A model generated the notes under the pieces. It was not told the origin of the DNA, ran no database searches, and was given only the letters and a program-made list of their open reading frames with translations. DNA of 23,037 bases from Hydnum rufescens UP504 (Eukaryota; Basidiomycota; Agaricomycetes; Cantharellales; Hydnaceae): assembly GCA_014904985.1 (NCBI GenBank), contig MU129214.1, positions 29,857 through 52,893 of the forward strand. Direction: 5' to 3'. The translations under genes were made by a program, and so were the position numbers. Shown here one piece after another: positions 1-8,551 of the stretch (positions are counted from its first letter, which is position 1; the number at the start of each line of letters is the position of its first letter).

Positions 1-9
1 CCAAAAGTC

Positions 10-394
10 AGAAGACGATGGTAATGAGTCAGAGCTCAATAAGCATTGAGATCGCTAATTACAGAGTGGATTGGGCCACTCTTACACATCAGAATTGGCC
101 CAAATTTAAATATAGTAGTTTTATATATACACTCTACATGGGCGATTAATTATCTCGGACGATTTTCGCATTTTTCATTTTTCACGCCTTCAATTCCCTA
201 TTTAGGGAATTGAAGGCATGAAAAATTGAAAAATGCGAGAATCGTCCGAGATAGTCAATCGCCCATGTAGAGTGTATATATAACATCACTATATTTAAAT
301 TTGGGCCAATTCTGATGTGTAGAAGTGGCCCAATCCACTCTGCAATTAGCGATCTCATGCCTTATTGAGCTCTAACTCATTATCATCATCTTCT
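10..394. mobile_element. Foldback (MITE-like) element, near-perfect 385-bp palindrome
   Basis: The left arm (10 to about 202) is the reverse complement of the right arm (about 203 to 394) with only scattered mismatches and one or two small indels. The centre is CCTTCAATTCCCTATTTAGG, extended by GAATTGAAGG at about 187-217. The element has no coding capacity. Such long hairpins are typical of non-autonomous foldback or MITE elements. Flanks are CCAAAAGTC on the left and TCAGGTTTT on the right, and I see no convincing target-site duplication; the left flank is only 9 bases long. The transposase family that would mobilise it cannot be told from the sequence. Confidence 0.85.
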
Positions 395-590
395 TCAGGT
401 TTTCCTGGACAAATATTTATTATATAGTATCTATTTCACATATACATGCTTGCTACTATTGTGTACTGTGCTTGCAGCGCCAGCGCTTGGGCGCTTCTTG
501 AGTATCAGCAATTGCCGGCGTTGAATCTCCATCTTGCTTCCCAACTCCGCAACCACAACAAGGAACCGCCCGAAAAGGCAAACGCACGAC
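395..590. other. Gene-free spacer
   Basis: AT-rich DNA up to about 450, then GC-richer DNA. It includes a short ORF beginning at 446 with no recognisable domain, which I do not treat as a gene. It joins the foldback element to the hairpin cassette array. Confidence 0.5.
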
Positions 591-624
591 CACGCACCCG
601 CCGCTGCAGGTGTGTGGTCACAAG

Positions 625-728
625 GTGAGTATTTTTTCTAGTAGATACAACGGCACAAAAAGAGCAGTGAAAGCTGCTCTTTTTGTGCTGCTTTGAACTT
701 TTTTACTAACAACCCTTTATTATTCTAG
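625..728 (+). other. Candidate spliceosomal intron 1 of cassette array
   Basis: GTGAGT donor at 625-630, ACTAAC branch-point-like box at 705-710 and TTATTCTAG acceptor ending at 728; length 104. A Y hairpin sits in the middle. All three signals match fungal intron consensus, but no flanking coding sequence is recognisable, so the host transcript could be non-coding. Confidence 0.4.
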
Positions 729-867
729 GTCATAGCCTGGTCCCGGGTGCCAAAGGATGAGGCCCAGCCAGTCAGACCCCATACAGTAATACGCAAACCG
801 AAATACGCCAAACGAAATGACACGACCCAACGACGCAACACGACGCGATGCGAAACCCAACGAGACC

Positions 868-945
868 AAACCCAACAACACGAAACCAGCAACGCGAAAC
901 CCAGTGACACGAAACCAGCGACGCAAAACCCAACGAAACAACACC
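868..945 (+). repeat. Short ~15-bp tandem repeat
   Basis: Degenerate tandem copies of YRACRCGAAACCCAG-like units fill the body between X1 and X2. Related words (ACGAAACCC, GAACGAAAACTGC) recur in the later bodies at about 1420-1500 and 1660-1740. The reading frames here are only translations of the repeat. Confidence 0.6.
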
Positions 946-1029
946 CAGCCAACCGAGCCTGAACGAAAACATGAGGGGTGGTGATACACCGCCCGAGTGG
1001 CCAAGCGAACCACACACCCGCTGCAGCAG

Positions 1030-1146
1030 GTGTGTGGTTCTATATAAGCTAAGTCCATGTTCCCACCCGGTGCAAAAAGAGCAGCACTTGCTGCTCTTTT
1101 TGCGCTGTTTTTAAATTTTTAACTAATGTTTTATTTCCTATTCTAG
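1030..1146 (+). other. Candidate intron 2 of cassette array
   Basis: GTGTGT within the right arm of X2 could act as donor. A Y hairpin follows at 1072-1103, AACTAAT at 1121-1127, and a T-rich tract ending in CTAG at 1146. Length 117, the same as candidate intron 3. It is weaker than candidate intron 1 because the donor overlaps a hairpin arm. Confidence 0.3.
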
Positions 1147-1282
1147 GCCAGGATATCCCCCCCACGACCGAAAGCCCCCGCGTCACGCGAATCGGAATGC
1201 CCGAATGGGTGAATAAACGAATGAAGGCAGGCACACGACGCCACCAAGATGAAAGTAGGGAGCCACACACCCGCTGCGGCGG

Positions 1283-1399
1283 GTGTGTGGCAATATTAGC
1301 TATGTTGTTTTTTAATAACTGCAAACGCGCAAAAAGAGCAGCAGTCGCTGCTCTTTTTGTGCAAGTTTTGATCTAACTAATGTTTTATTTCTATTCTAG
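1283..1399 (+). other. Candidate intron 3 of cassette array
   Basis: GTGTGT in the right arm of X3, Y hairpin at 1329-1362, CTAACTAA at 1373-1380, and TTTCTATTCTAG ending at 1399. It has the same length and signal order as candidate intron 2, so the two look like copies of one unit. Confidence 0.3.
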
Positions 1400-1917
1400 G
1401 TCAAGCTGTCCAACCTCAATGTGCGGACCCCCGAGCCAACGAGTACACCACCAACCCAACCCTGCCCATACGAAACCACGAACCAGAAGAGCAGGAGAAT
1501 AGGGCCACACACCCGCCGTGGCGGGTGTGTGGCCATATAATGTATGTATTCTTTTAATTTTAGCTAACACATGAAACTTACACCACCAAGCCTGAATCCG
1601 CCGACCCACCAACAAAACCCGGTGCGACCCCAGACAACAAACCCGCTGAACGACACGCCGCGAACAAAAACCAGGAACGAAACCCAGCACGACCGCACGA
1701 ACGAAAACTGCGAATGCCCGTATGAACGAAAACTGCAAACACTCCCTCGGGAGTCTGCCCAAATGGAGCCCAGGCCCCCAACTGGGGCATATGAGCCACA
1801 CACCCGCTGCAGTGGGTGTGGTGGATTTAAGGTACTTTTCTTCTACTAATGTGTTATTTATTAACCACCTGCAAACCCGCGACCTGCATGAACTGCCCCC
1901 CTGTGGTGGCAGACCCC

Positions 1918-1998
1918 GGGGGGGGGGATAATATGTATATAGCGTAATATGTATATAATTATAGTAGTAATAATAATAATAATAAATAAATAAATAAT
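1918..1998. repeat. G-run followed by TAA/TAAA microsatellite
   Basis: A run of ten G at 1918-1927 is followed by AT-rich DNA and then by (TAA)n grading into (TAAA)n at about 1962-1998. It is simple low-complexity sequence and marks the end of the cassette array. Confidence 0.9.
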
Positions 1999-2070
1999 CT
2001 AGCACAGCCATGGATTGGCTGAAATGAATCGGAATGCCCGTATTTTGGCCGTATTTCGGCCATACTGTCT

Positions 2071-2124
2071 GGGGACCTATTAGGTACCATTTTCTGCCCG
2101 AAAATGGTACCTAATTAGGTCCCC
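2071..2124. repeat. Strong 24-bp-stem hairpin
   Basis: The arm at 2071-2094 (starting GGGGACCTATTAGGTACC) pairs with 2100-2124 across the loop TGCCC, with a single-base indel. It may be a tiny foldback element or the solo end of one. I find no matching copy at the 3' side of the KDZ gene, so I do not call it a terminal repeat of that element. Confidence 0.8.
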
Positions 2125-2525
2125 AATTTGACTGACGAGCCTGAATGAACTGCCTAATCTTGTCCAGGTCGCCCGTGCATAACGCAAAACAGACATTATG
2201 CTGAGGGGAGTGTATTCATGGATTCTAAATTTAACAAGGGAAGAAGAAACATGACATACCCCACCAGATGACATTACCACTAGAATTGAGAGCCCAAGGT
2301 GGCAACGAAGCCATTCAGTGACAGCGCCACCAATATCACAAAACCCTTCATCACATCTCTGGGCGGATAGAGGCATTGGGGAGCCTTGTGGGAATGGGCT
2401 CAGGAGGACCAGCCAGTGTTCACGAGGGTGTGTCTGAGTTTTCTGTTTTTTTCGTTTCGCCATATGGAGTAATGGAGAAGCGTCACCCCGGATCCAATTT
2501 AGCACCTTGAAGACTCGAACTCTCG
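2125..2525. other. Gene-free stretch
   Basis: No recognisable gene. A minus-strand frame of about 140 codons contains a TEWLR-like word that often appears when a tRNA is translated, but no tRNA fold could be built here. Confidence 0.4.
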
Positions 2526-2684
2526 AACTCGAAGATCAATTCGACACATCAGTGTAGGGTTGATCTTCTTGTCCGTGCCTCTCTTTTCCCTGCTCTTAAG
2601 GACATGAGAATACCTCATTTTGGCCTGTGGAACCCAAAACTCGAGAATTGCTTCGACACATTAGTGTAGGGGCGCTTTTCTTGT
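2526..2684. repeat. Duplicated 47-nt structured box
   Basis: Two 47-nt copies, 2526-2572 and 2638-2684, share AACTCGA at the start, TTCGACACATYAGTGTAGGG in the middle and CTTGT at the end, and lie 112 bases apart. In the first copy GAAGATCAA (2531-2539) pairs perfectly with TTGATCTTC (2561-2569) around an inner ACAC/GTGT stem. The inner stem is kept in the second copy and the outer stem only partly. They lie 200 to 350 bases upstream of the KDZ reading frame, so they could be promoter-proximal or element-terminal sequence. Confidence 0.6.
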
Positions 2685-3868
2685 GAGAACTAGAGAAATA
2701 CTTTGTCACTGTCATCAGGTATGTGTTGTTGGACATCCGCCTCTTAAGCTGCCCAGATGGGAGCTCGCTTAGTATTCACTGTAGACACAATGGGCGTCGT
2801 ATATTGCCAACCGCAAAAGAAGACAAAACGTCATTGAAAACAATTCCCAGATCCATCCATCATATACATAGGGCAGTCAAATATGATCAGCATCCCTACC
2901 TATACAACCAATCCCTCAGGGCATTGTCATCCGCCTAGGTGTAAAACCCCCGACCTCATCAGCAGACTCATCAGCAGACATTCCCTTCTTTCCCACCAGC
3001 CGCTCAGGCATATCCCCGAAGTAGGCATTGCAGCTCCCGTCACTGTGGAATCTGGATCAAATACAATCTCTCATTCTCGTGTGGAATCCCGATCAAATAC
3101 ATTCTCTCGTGCAGAGATCACACGAAATCTCTCGGTTTCTGCTGGGAACCAACTGCTCCACACGAAGTACATCCTCATTGGGTGCACAACTGGCAAGAAA
3201 CGATATCGCCTTAAGTATGTTCCCAGTACGATGACCCCATTCAACTGGCATTCTGCATTCCTTGGTATCGGACTCCAACCCCCTATTGTTGATGGCGAGT
3301 CAGGTCCTCCAAGTCACACTGACGACATGCATGTTATCATACCTCTGGACTCGAATGGTGATAATTTGGACCTACCGAATCGTTCATCCGGACAATCCGA
3401 TTATTCCCAAAGACGAAGCCGATACTCAGACGCATGGAACGAACTGATGCCACAGCTTGTCAATGTGTTCCTGTGCTATCAGGCAAGCACCTGCCATGGA
3501 TCCCTGGATCCTATTGTGCACCCACCTGCCAATTGTGGTTGTACCCAGTGGCGCTTATGTATTACATGTGTATATCCTAGCAGTATGTATCAGGTTGCTT
3601 GTGCTTCACATGTCTCGCCAATAAATGTGTTTCTTGCCCCAGAATTAGAGATGCTCCAGTTATCGATATGCAAGTGTCCCCAGCTCCTGTACAACTTCTG
3701 TCTCGTGGTCTATTTGGTTGCTCACTGTACAGGCCCGGGGTTGCGATCAACATCAAACAACTCAACTTCCTTTCAATATTGCATTCAAACACAGCTCCAA
3801 ATTTGTCTGCATGGTGCATGTTGCTCCAAGAGCATTTGGGTTCTCTTGGGCACCTTTTTGACACCGAG

Positions 3869-3922
3869 GTAAGTTTGAATACATGTCTATGGTATTACAT
3901 TTTCTGAATCCACTGTATTTAG
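3869..3922 (+). other. KDZ intron 1
   Basis: GTAAGT donor to TATTTAG acceptor, 54 nt, phase 0. It joins the APN..AWC block to DSLVKRYSDAL, the expected family order. Confidence 0.85.
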
Positions 3923-4311
3923 GACTCCTTGGTGAAGCGCTATAGTGATGCCCTGCAGTCATATCAGCTGTTAGTTCAGTTTGCCCATGAGCACATCTCC
4001 AATGCGATTGCAACCAGTCCACGATGTTCCGGGCCGATCAGCAAGTCTCCCACCTCCAGAGACTTGCCTCTGGGAAATGCAGCCAGGGAATTGCCATCGT
4101 CACCTGGGTGCTCAACAACTCACTCTCCTGAATTCTTGTCAGTGTCTTCTCAGGCCCGACCTCTGGTTCCTGGTTTGACACATGCCCCATCACAGTGTGC
4201 TCTCAATGAACCACAGAGTGAAGCCTACAACAAACGTCCCAGTGCTTACCTTCGCAGTCGATGTCCAATATGTTTTGGGACACCATATCAGTCGCCACTG
4301 AAGAAGCATGA

Positions 4312-4344
4312 GTAAGTTCATCAGTTCATCCTGCTTGTCTCAAG
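4312..4344 (+). other. KDZ intron 2 (only 33 nt)
   Basis: GTAAGT donor to CTCAAG acceptor. Removing it skips an in-frame TAA and restores frame into SDDFSSRPNVIVSIDGCF. At 33 nt it is below the usual fungal intron minimum of about 45, so a larger deletion inside the intron or a different acceptor is possible. Confidence 0.5.
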
Positions 4345-4927
4345 ATCTGATGATTTTTCATCAAGGCCAAATGTCATTGTGTCCATTGACGGCTGTTTCA
4401 CCCAAAAACAATGAAAGGGTAGGGGCAAGTATGACCGAACCCTGGATCGACCGTATATGCTCTTTCTTACACCTGAAACTCTGGATGCCATGAAGGAGCA
4501 TGTTGAGGAGGAATGGCAGCCCACGAAACCAGCGTTCAGTTCACCACCAGACGAAGAACATGATGAAACAAGTGAGGTGGACATAGCAGATTATGGTGAT
4601 TGGGTTGATGAGCCAGCTGCAGAGGAGGATTTTGTGGAGCGTGGCATGAAAGTGCCTGTTTCTGCCCTTGATGCGTGCCATGAAAGCTTTACAGTGGCTG
4701 ACGAGGCCTGCCAGAAAGCATCCACAGCTATTTTCGCCGATACCGGTCTCATGGCTCTTCTCTGTGAGCATGACCAAGCTATCTACCTCTGTAACATGCA
4801 GACGCCAGGAGAAGCTCAGTATTACGCCCTGGCACTGCTGGATGAACTCTTCAAAGGCCTTCCTCCCTGTGCTACGGTGGGAGTCTTGTATGATGTCAGT
4901 TGTCAGCTTCACCGAAGCATTGTGAAG

Positions 4928-4980
4928 GTAGGTTATTAGATACTTCTGTTGAGAATACTTCTCACGACCTATTGATCCAG
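4928..4980 (+). other. KDZ intron 3
   Basis: GTAGGT to TGATCCAG, 53 nt, phase 0. It removes an in-frame TAG and joins RSIVK to WGFLPEW. Confidence 0.85.
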
Positions 4981-5175
4981 TGGGGTTTCCTTCCTGAGTG
5001 GTCCAAACGAATGATATTCGGGATATCGGTCTTTCATGCATTCGGTCATCAATGGTCTTGTCAACTGACATACAACCCACGTTTGCATGATGGATTTGGA
5101 CTTGCTGATGGTGAAGGCTGTGAGCGCTTTTGGAGCTCTATTCGTAAACTCATTCCTGGGCTTTGTGTGTCTGGG

Positions 5176-5238
5176 GTACGTTTGTGCAGCCATTACATCA
5201 TGTGGACCCTCAGGCCTGATACTATTACTTTTTATAAG
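5176..5238 (+). other. KDZ intron 4 (63 nt, open in frame)
   Basis: GTACGT donor to TTTATAAG acceptor. The length is a multiple of three and contains no stop, so the frame reads through it. Removal joins VSG directly to FNRRLFVLD, the spacing expected in the family, so it is an intron hidden from simple ORF calling. Confidence 0.65.
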
Positions 5239-5452
5239 TTTAATCGACGTCTCTTTGTTCTCGACACTGATATTCGAGCCAAAGATGTCAAGTCTCTGGC
5301 CAACTTGGGGAACTGGCTGCTTAATAAGTGGACTAGAGTCACCAGGCACCTTAAAGGTGCAAATGCAGTCCTGGATGAGTGTCCTGTGGATCGTGTTATG
5401 CTCAAAAGCCAGTGGAAATTACAGAGGAAGCAGCAGCGCCTCCCACATCCTC

Positions 5453-5518
5453 GTTAGTGATCAATTTTGTCATTCTATTTCGGTAAAATGAATCTCATCC
5501 GACCTTGACACCACATAG
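5453..5518 (+). other. KDZ intron 5
   Basis: GTTAGT to CCACATAG, 66 nt. The split codon C|GG gives Arg and restores frame into QSKLHGVRMVQRILDL. Confidence 0.8.
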
Positions 5519-5909
5519 GGCAGTCAAAACTCCATGGTGTTCGGATGGTCCAGAGGATCCTGGATCTAAGGGTGGCACGTGCAGAACTCAACACCCGGCA
5601 TAATGCAGTAAAGACGTCGCTGCAGACATGTGCCCCAAACACTCAGCACCACTCTGGTCTCCTACTCGCACTGGATACATTGACAGCAGAACTCAGAGCA
5701 GCAAATCGGAACCTAGAGAGACACGAGGCAATGCTCAGTCATGTAGGTGGGATTGGGCTCGAGACACTCCGAAAAATAAGAGGAAACCGTTTCTTTGAGA
5801 TGCGCATGAACGTATGTGCTCTCAAGCGCAGACTCCGTGACAAGCTTCATGCACGGAAGTTTGAGGAGGGGAGGTTGCGAGCTGATTATCGGCCATTTAA
5901 CACTGGCAT

Positions 5910-5952
5910 GTCAATTTTAACTTGTACCTGCATCCTTTCCTTACAAATTGAG
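5910..5952 (+). other. KDZ intron 6 (approximate)
   Basis: A frame change is required between LRADYRPFN and SDQRVHAQ. GT at 5910 with AG at 5952 keeps the downstream frame. A second choice, 5924-5960, also fits phase but is only 37 nt. Boundaries are uncertain. Confidence 0.45.
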
Positions 5953-6361
5953 TATATCAGATCAGCGGGTCCATGCCCAAGTTTCTGAAGCGGTAAAGCG
6001 CCGTGGTGGTGCCTTCAAGACTCTTGCGAACAAGATCAATGCGCTGATCAATGAGATGGTGGTTCTCAAAGAGAGCAGCTCCTGTGCCTGGTTTTGCTGC
6101 AATCCCCAGTTGTGTGGATGTTGCCCAAATATGGGACATGGCCGATGGTGCGCTTTATGAGGACTGGGACATGACGCTAGATGAGGATGTCATACCAGCA
6201 TGGTTATGTGATGGGGACACTCGAAGAGGTATAGCTGCAATGGTGGATAGAAAGCGTTGCCAAGAGGAGAAGAGGCGACTCTCCAGGCAAGTGAGAGCTG
6301 CCATAAACTGGTTTGTTGAAGAAGAAGAAGAGATCCAATCTGCATTTTTGATAGCTGGAAA

Positions 6362-6418
6362 GTTCATGACTTAGCTCACATACTTGTTTTCCATCACTGA
6401 CTCCTGTCTTCCTCACAG
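6362..6418 (+). other. KDZ intron 7 (phase conflict)
   Basis: GTTCAT to CCTCACAG, 57 nt, with a good pyrimidine-rich 3' end. Splicing it leaves the last exon, which reads NGITAYHIARRLDAH, one base out of frame. Either another single-base lesion lies nearby or the true donor is different. Confidence 0.5.
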
Positions 6419-6781
6419 AAAATGGCATCACAGCCTACCATATTGCCCGACGCTTAGATGCACATCTTAATATGGGAGGCACATGGCATGCAAATCTTGA
6501 AGCAATCGATATTCCTCAACCTAAATGGCCACTCAGCATGGTGCATGGCATTCAGCATAATCATGCCGCACTGATTGCCACTGAAGTCCGACAGGAGGTT
6601 AGTGCCCACCAGGTGACTCAACTGCAGAATGTCCTTGATCTCCCCCTGGCTGAGCCTGAAGAACGGTACTCACTTGATGATATAGAGTGTGAAGATGAAG
6701 ATGAAGGGCTCCTTACTCCCATTGATACTGTAACTTAATAAGTGTGATATGGAATATTATGAATGTGTCTATGTCCCAATT

Positions 6782-7455
6782 TAGACATGTCTATTTCACA
6801 CATTAGGCATGTCTATTGACACTGTAGACATGCCTATTCAACCATGTAGATGTGTCTAATTCTCTCAGTAGACATGTCTACTTCTCTGAGTAGATATGCC
6901 TATTCATCTGTGTAGATGTGCCTATTCACTATATAGACATGTCTATTTGTTTGAGTAGACATGCCTATTTGTGATGTAGACATGTCTATTTCTTTGAGTA
7001 GCACTGCCTATTCCTGATGTAGACATGCCTATTTGTGATGTAGACATGTCTATTTCTTTGAGTAGACATGCCTATTCCTGATATAACAGTATTTTTGAGT
7101 AGACATGCCTATTTGTGATGTAGACATGTCTATTTCTTTGAGTAGACATGCCTATTCCTGATATAGACATGTCTATTTTTGAGTAGACATGCCTATTTGT
7201 GATGTAGACATGTCTATTTCTTTGAGTAGACATGCCTATTCCGATGTAGACATGTCTATTTTTTTTGAGTAGCATGCCTATTTGTGATGTAGAGCCATGC
7301 TATTCCTGATATAGACATGTCTATTTTATTGAGTAGGCATGTCTATTTCTTTGAGTAGACAGCCTATCATGATGTAGACATGTCTATTCACTATATAGAC
7401 ATGTCTATTGACACTGTGTCTCCCTCAGTAGACATGCTTATTCAGTATGTAGACC
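6782..7455. repeat. 22-bp palindromic minisatellite, about 30 units
   Basis: Units recur about every 22 bases (for example 6825, 6847, 6869, 6891, 6913, 6934, 6956). Each centres on TAGACATGTCTA, a perfect palindrome, or the one-off variant TAGACATGCCTA. In the middle the array has a 44-bp higher order, alternating GTGATG- and TTTGAG-prefixed units. It begins 44 bases after the KDZ stop codon. ORFs here, including a minus-strand frame repeating NRHVY, are translations of the repeat. Confidence 0.95.
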
Positions 7456-7605
7456 TAGCATTACACATTTTACATTGTGGTTTTCTTGGCAGATCAGGGG
7501 ACATTCAACCTGTTACTAACCGAGTTCATCAAATAGCCCCAATATTGCCCACTTGAAAGGGGAAAAAGTTATTCTCCCACTTGAAATTCAAGAACTCTGC
7601 TATTT

Positions 7606-7878
7606 GGCAATTCAGCCACACCATTGACAAGAACACCACTACTCAACTCTCCAGGCCAATGCTTTACATTTGAATCATGTCCTTTGGTGCCAGAGTACTG
7701 CTCTGGAGAGTGTGTCTAGGAGGTCAAAGGCCCCCCTGCCACTGGACAATTCAACCACACACTTGATAAGAACACTGCTACCCAGCTGTTCATACTTGTG
7801 GATAAGTGAGCATTGCAGGCCACACCATGTTTCACATTCACATGATGTCCTTTGATTCTGGGGACTGTCCTGGAGAGT
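7606..7878 (+). repeat. Two-copy tandem repeat of about 110-135 bp
   Basis: 7606-7712 and 7743-7878 share GGCAATTCARCCACAC, TTGAYAAGAACAC, ATGTCCTTTG and CTGGAGAGTG in the same order; the second copy has about 25 extra bases. It lies between the palindromic minisatellite and the 80-bp array. 7456-7605 holds nothing I recognise. Confidence 0.7.
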
Positions 7879-7896
7879 GGGCTGAAGGGAAGGAAA

Positions 7897-8140
7897 GTGT
7901 AGACATCACTAGACATCACTAGACACCACTAGACACCAAATAGACTCCACTGTGATGCAAAGGTGACTATAATTTTCATTGAGGACTTGGGGACCACTGG
8001 TGGACACTGATAGACACTCCCATGGTGCCAAGGCAACTCCAACTTTAATTGCAAGCTTAGACACCAGTGGACACCAATAGGCACCACCATGATTCCAGGG
8101 CAATTACAAGTTTAATTTAGGATTTAGACACCAATCAATG
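7897..8140 (+). repeat. Degenerate ~75-bp tandem repeat
   Basis: About three diverged units share GGTGCCAAGGCAACT-, AACTTTAATTGCA- and TTAGACACCAGTGGACACC-like words. It opens with three short AGACAYCACT copies at 7899-7935. The TAGACAY words recall the neighbouring arrays, suggesting one evolving repeat field. Confidence 0.6.
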
Positions 8141-8151
8141 CACCTGAATGA

Positions 8152-8551
8152 GACAACCTTGATAGGCCTTGTCAAAGTCAATAATCAAGGTCTAGAGATG
8201 ACAAGACACAACTGATTTAGACATGCCTAAATCAAACTTTGGGACACCTCTTCAAAGTCAATAATTAAGCTCTAGACATGACTAGGCACAACTGATTTAG
8301 ACATGCCTAAATCAACCATTGAGACACATCTTCAAAGTCAATAATTAAGCTCTAGACATGACTAGACACAACTGATTTAGACACACCCAAATCAACCCTT
8401 GATATGCCTCTTCAAAATCAATAATTAAGCTCTAGACATCACTAGACACAACTGATTTAGACATGCCTAAATTAACCCTTGGTAGGCCTCTTCAAAGTCA
8501 ATAATTAAGCTCTAGACATCATTAGACACAACTGATTTAGGCATGCCTAAA
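8152..8551 (+). repeat. Five-copy 80-bp tandem repeat
   Basis: ACTGATTTAG starts at 8211, 8291, 8371, 8451 and 8531, an exact 80-bp period. Each unit carries TCAAAGTCAATAATTAAGCT, CTAGACAT and GATTTAGACATGCCTAAATC. The palindrome in the last unit, TTTAGGCATGCCTAAA, is perfect. The array runs into the left inverted repeat, and the last unit is part of it. Confidence 0.95.

Larger units (their letters stand above)
653..1362. repeat. Hairpin family Y, three copies
   Basis: Three stem-loops with arms GCAAAAAGAGCAGC and GCTGCTCTTTTTGC lie at 653-688, 1072-1103 and 1329-1362. Each sits 35 to 60 bases after an X hairpin and about 20 bases before an ACTAAY plus T-rich plus CTAGG element. Loop bases differ (TGAA, ACTT, AGTC) while the stems are conserved, which points to selection on, or copying of, a structure. 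On either strand one arm ends in a run of five T, but there is no reason to call a bacterial-type terminator in a fungus. Confidence 0.8.
591..1824. repeat. Hairpin family X, five dispersed copies in a cassette array
   Basis: Five copies of a short inverted repeat with arms CCACACACCCGC and GCGGGTGTGTGG lie at about 591-617, 1010-1037, 1263-1290, 1505-1532 and 1796-1824. Loop-side bases vary while pairing is mostly kept: GCTGCAGC, GCTGCGGC and GCCGTGGC are all self-complementary. The DNA between copies is C/A-rich with recurring ACGAAACC-type words. The first copy has a G-T pair and the fifth is partly decayed. The copies alternate with hairpin family Y and with intron-end-like signals. Confidence 0.8.
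2883..6738 (+). pseudogene. KDZ-family transposase with CxC1-like cysteine cluster (decayed)
   Basis: This encodes a transposase of the KDZ superfamily, whose RNase H-fold catalytic domain moves the DNA element. Blocks run in the family order: a cysteine cluster (CGC, CITC, CKC) near 3530-3677; PAPVQLLSRGLFGC and an APN..AWC block near 3680-3860; RCPICFG near 4255; VSIDGCFTQK near 4380-4408; DTGLMALLCEHD and LYDVSC near 4740-4900; SVFHAFGHQW and GLADGEGCERFWS near 5027-5140; RRLFVLDTDI near 5245; and an acidic, Trp-rich C-terminal part to 6738. Short introns separate the exons. Lesions are one missing base near 3678 (between CKC and PAP), an in-frame TGA at 4412-4414 where an Arg CGA would fit, one extra base near 6072-6080, and a last intron whose phase is off by one. 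The start is uncertain; ATG 2883 opens the first long frame. The family call is firm; loss of function is likely. Confidence 0.85.

Noticed and set aside
653..688. Hairpin plus T-run as a Rho-independent terminator
   Set aside because: The window is fungal, and the T-run is one arm of a repeated hairpin, not a tail after it.
446..2011. Several ORFs of 60 to 206 codons across the cassette array, on both strands
   Set aside because: They are translations of repeated C/A-rich DNA and hairpins, overlap one another in many frames, and show no domain.
2080..2505. Minus-strand frame with TEWLR word, possible tRNA-Ser or tRNA-Leu
   Set aside because: Only a D-arm-like stretch is seen. No anticodon arm, T-arm or pairing acceptor stem could be assembled on the minus strand.
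2500..2530. GACTCGAACT resembling the reverse complement of a tRNA T-loop
   Set aside because: The flanking five-base T stem has two mismatches and no matching acceptor stem lies at the right distance.
3555..3650. Possible intron in the KDZ cysteine-cluster exon explaining the frame change
   Set aside because: Using it would remove no stop and would still lose the CKC cysteines that lie directly before PAPVQLL; a single missing base near 3678 explains the frame change better.
2868..5528. CATAGGGCAGTCAAA present twice (2868 and 5514)
   Set aside because: A single 15-base match in 23 kb is close to chance, and one copy is explained by an intron acceptor.
7072..7275. Minus-strand ORF repeating NRHVY
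   Set aside because: It is a direct translation of the 22-bp minisatellite.
6782..7455. Regular repeats resembling a CRISPR array
   Set aside because: Units are 22-bp palindromes with similar, not unique, intervening bases, there are no cas genes, and the surroundings are fungal. It is a minisatellite.
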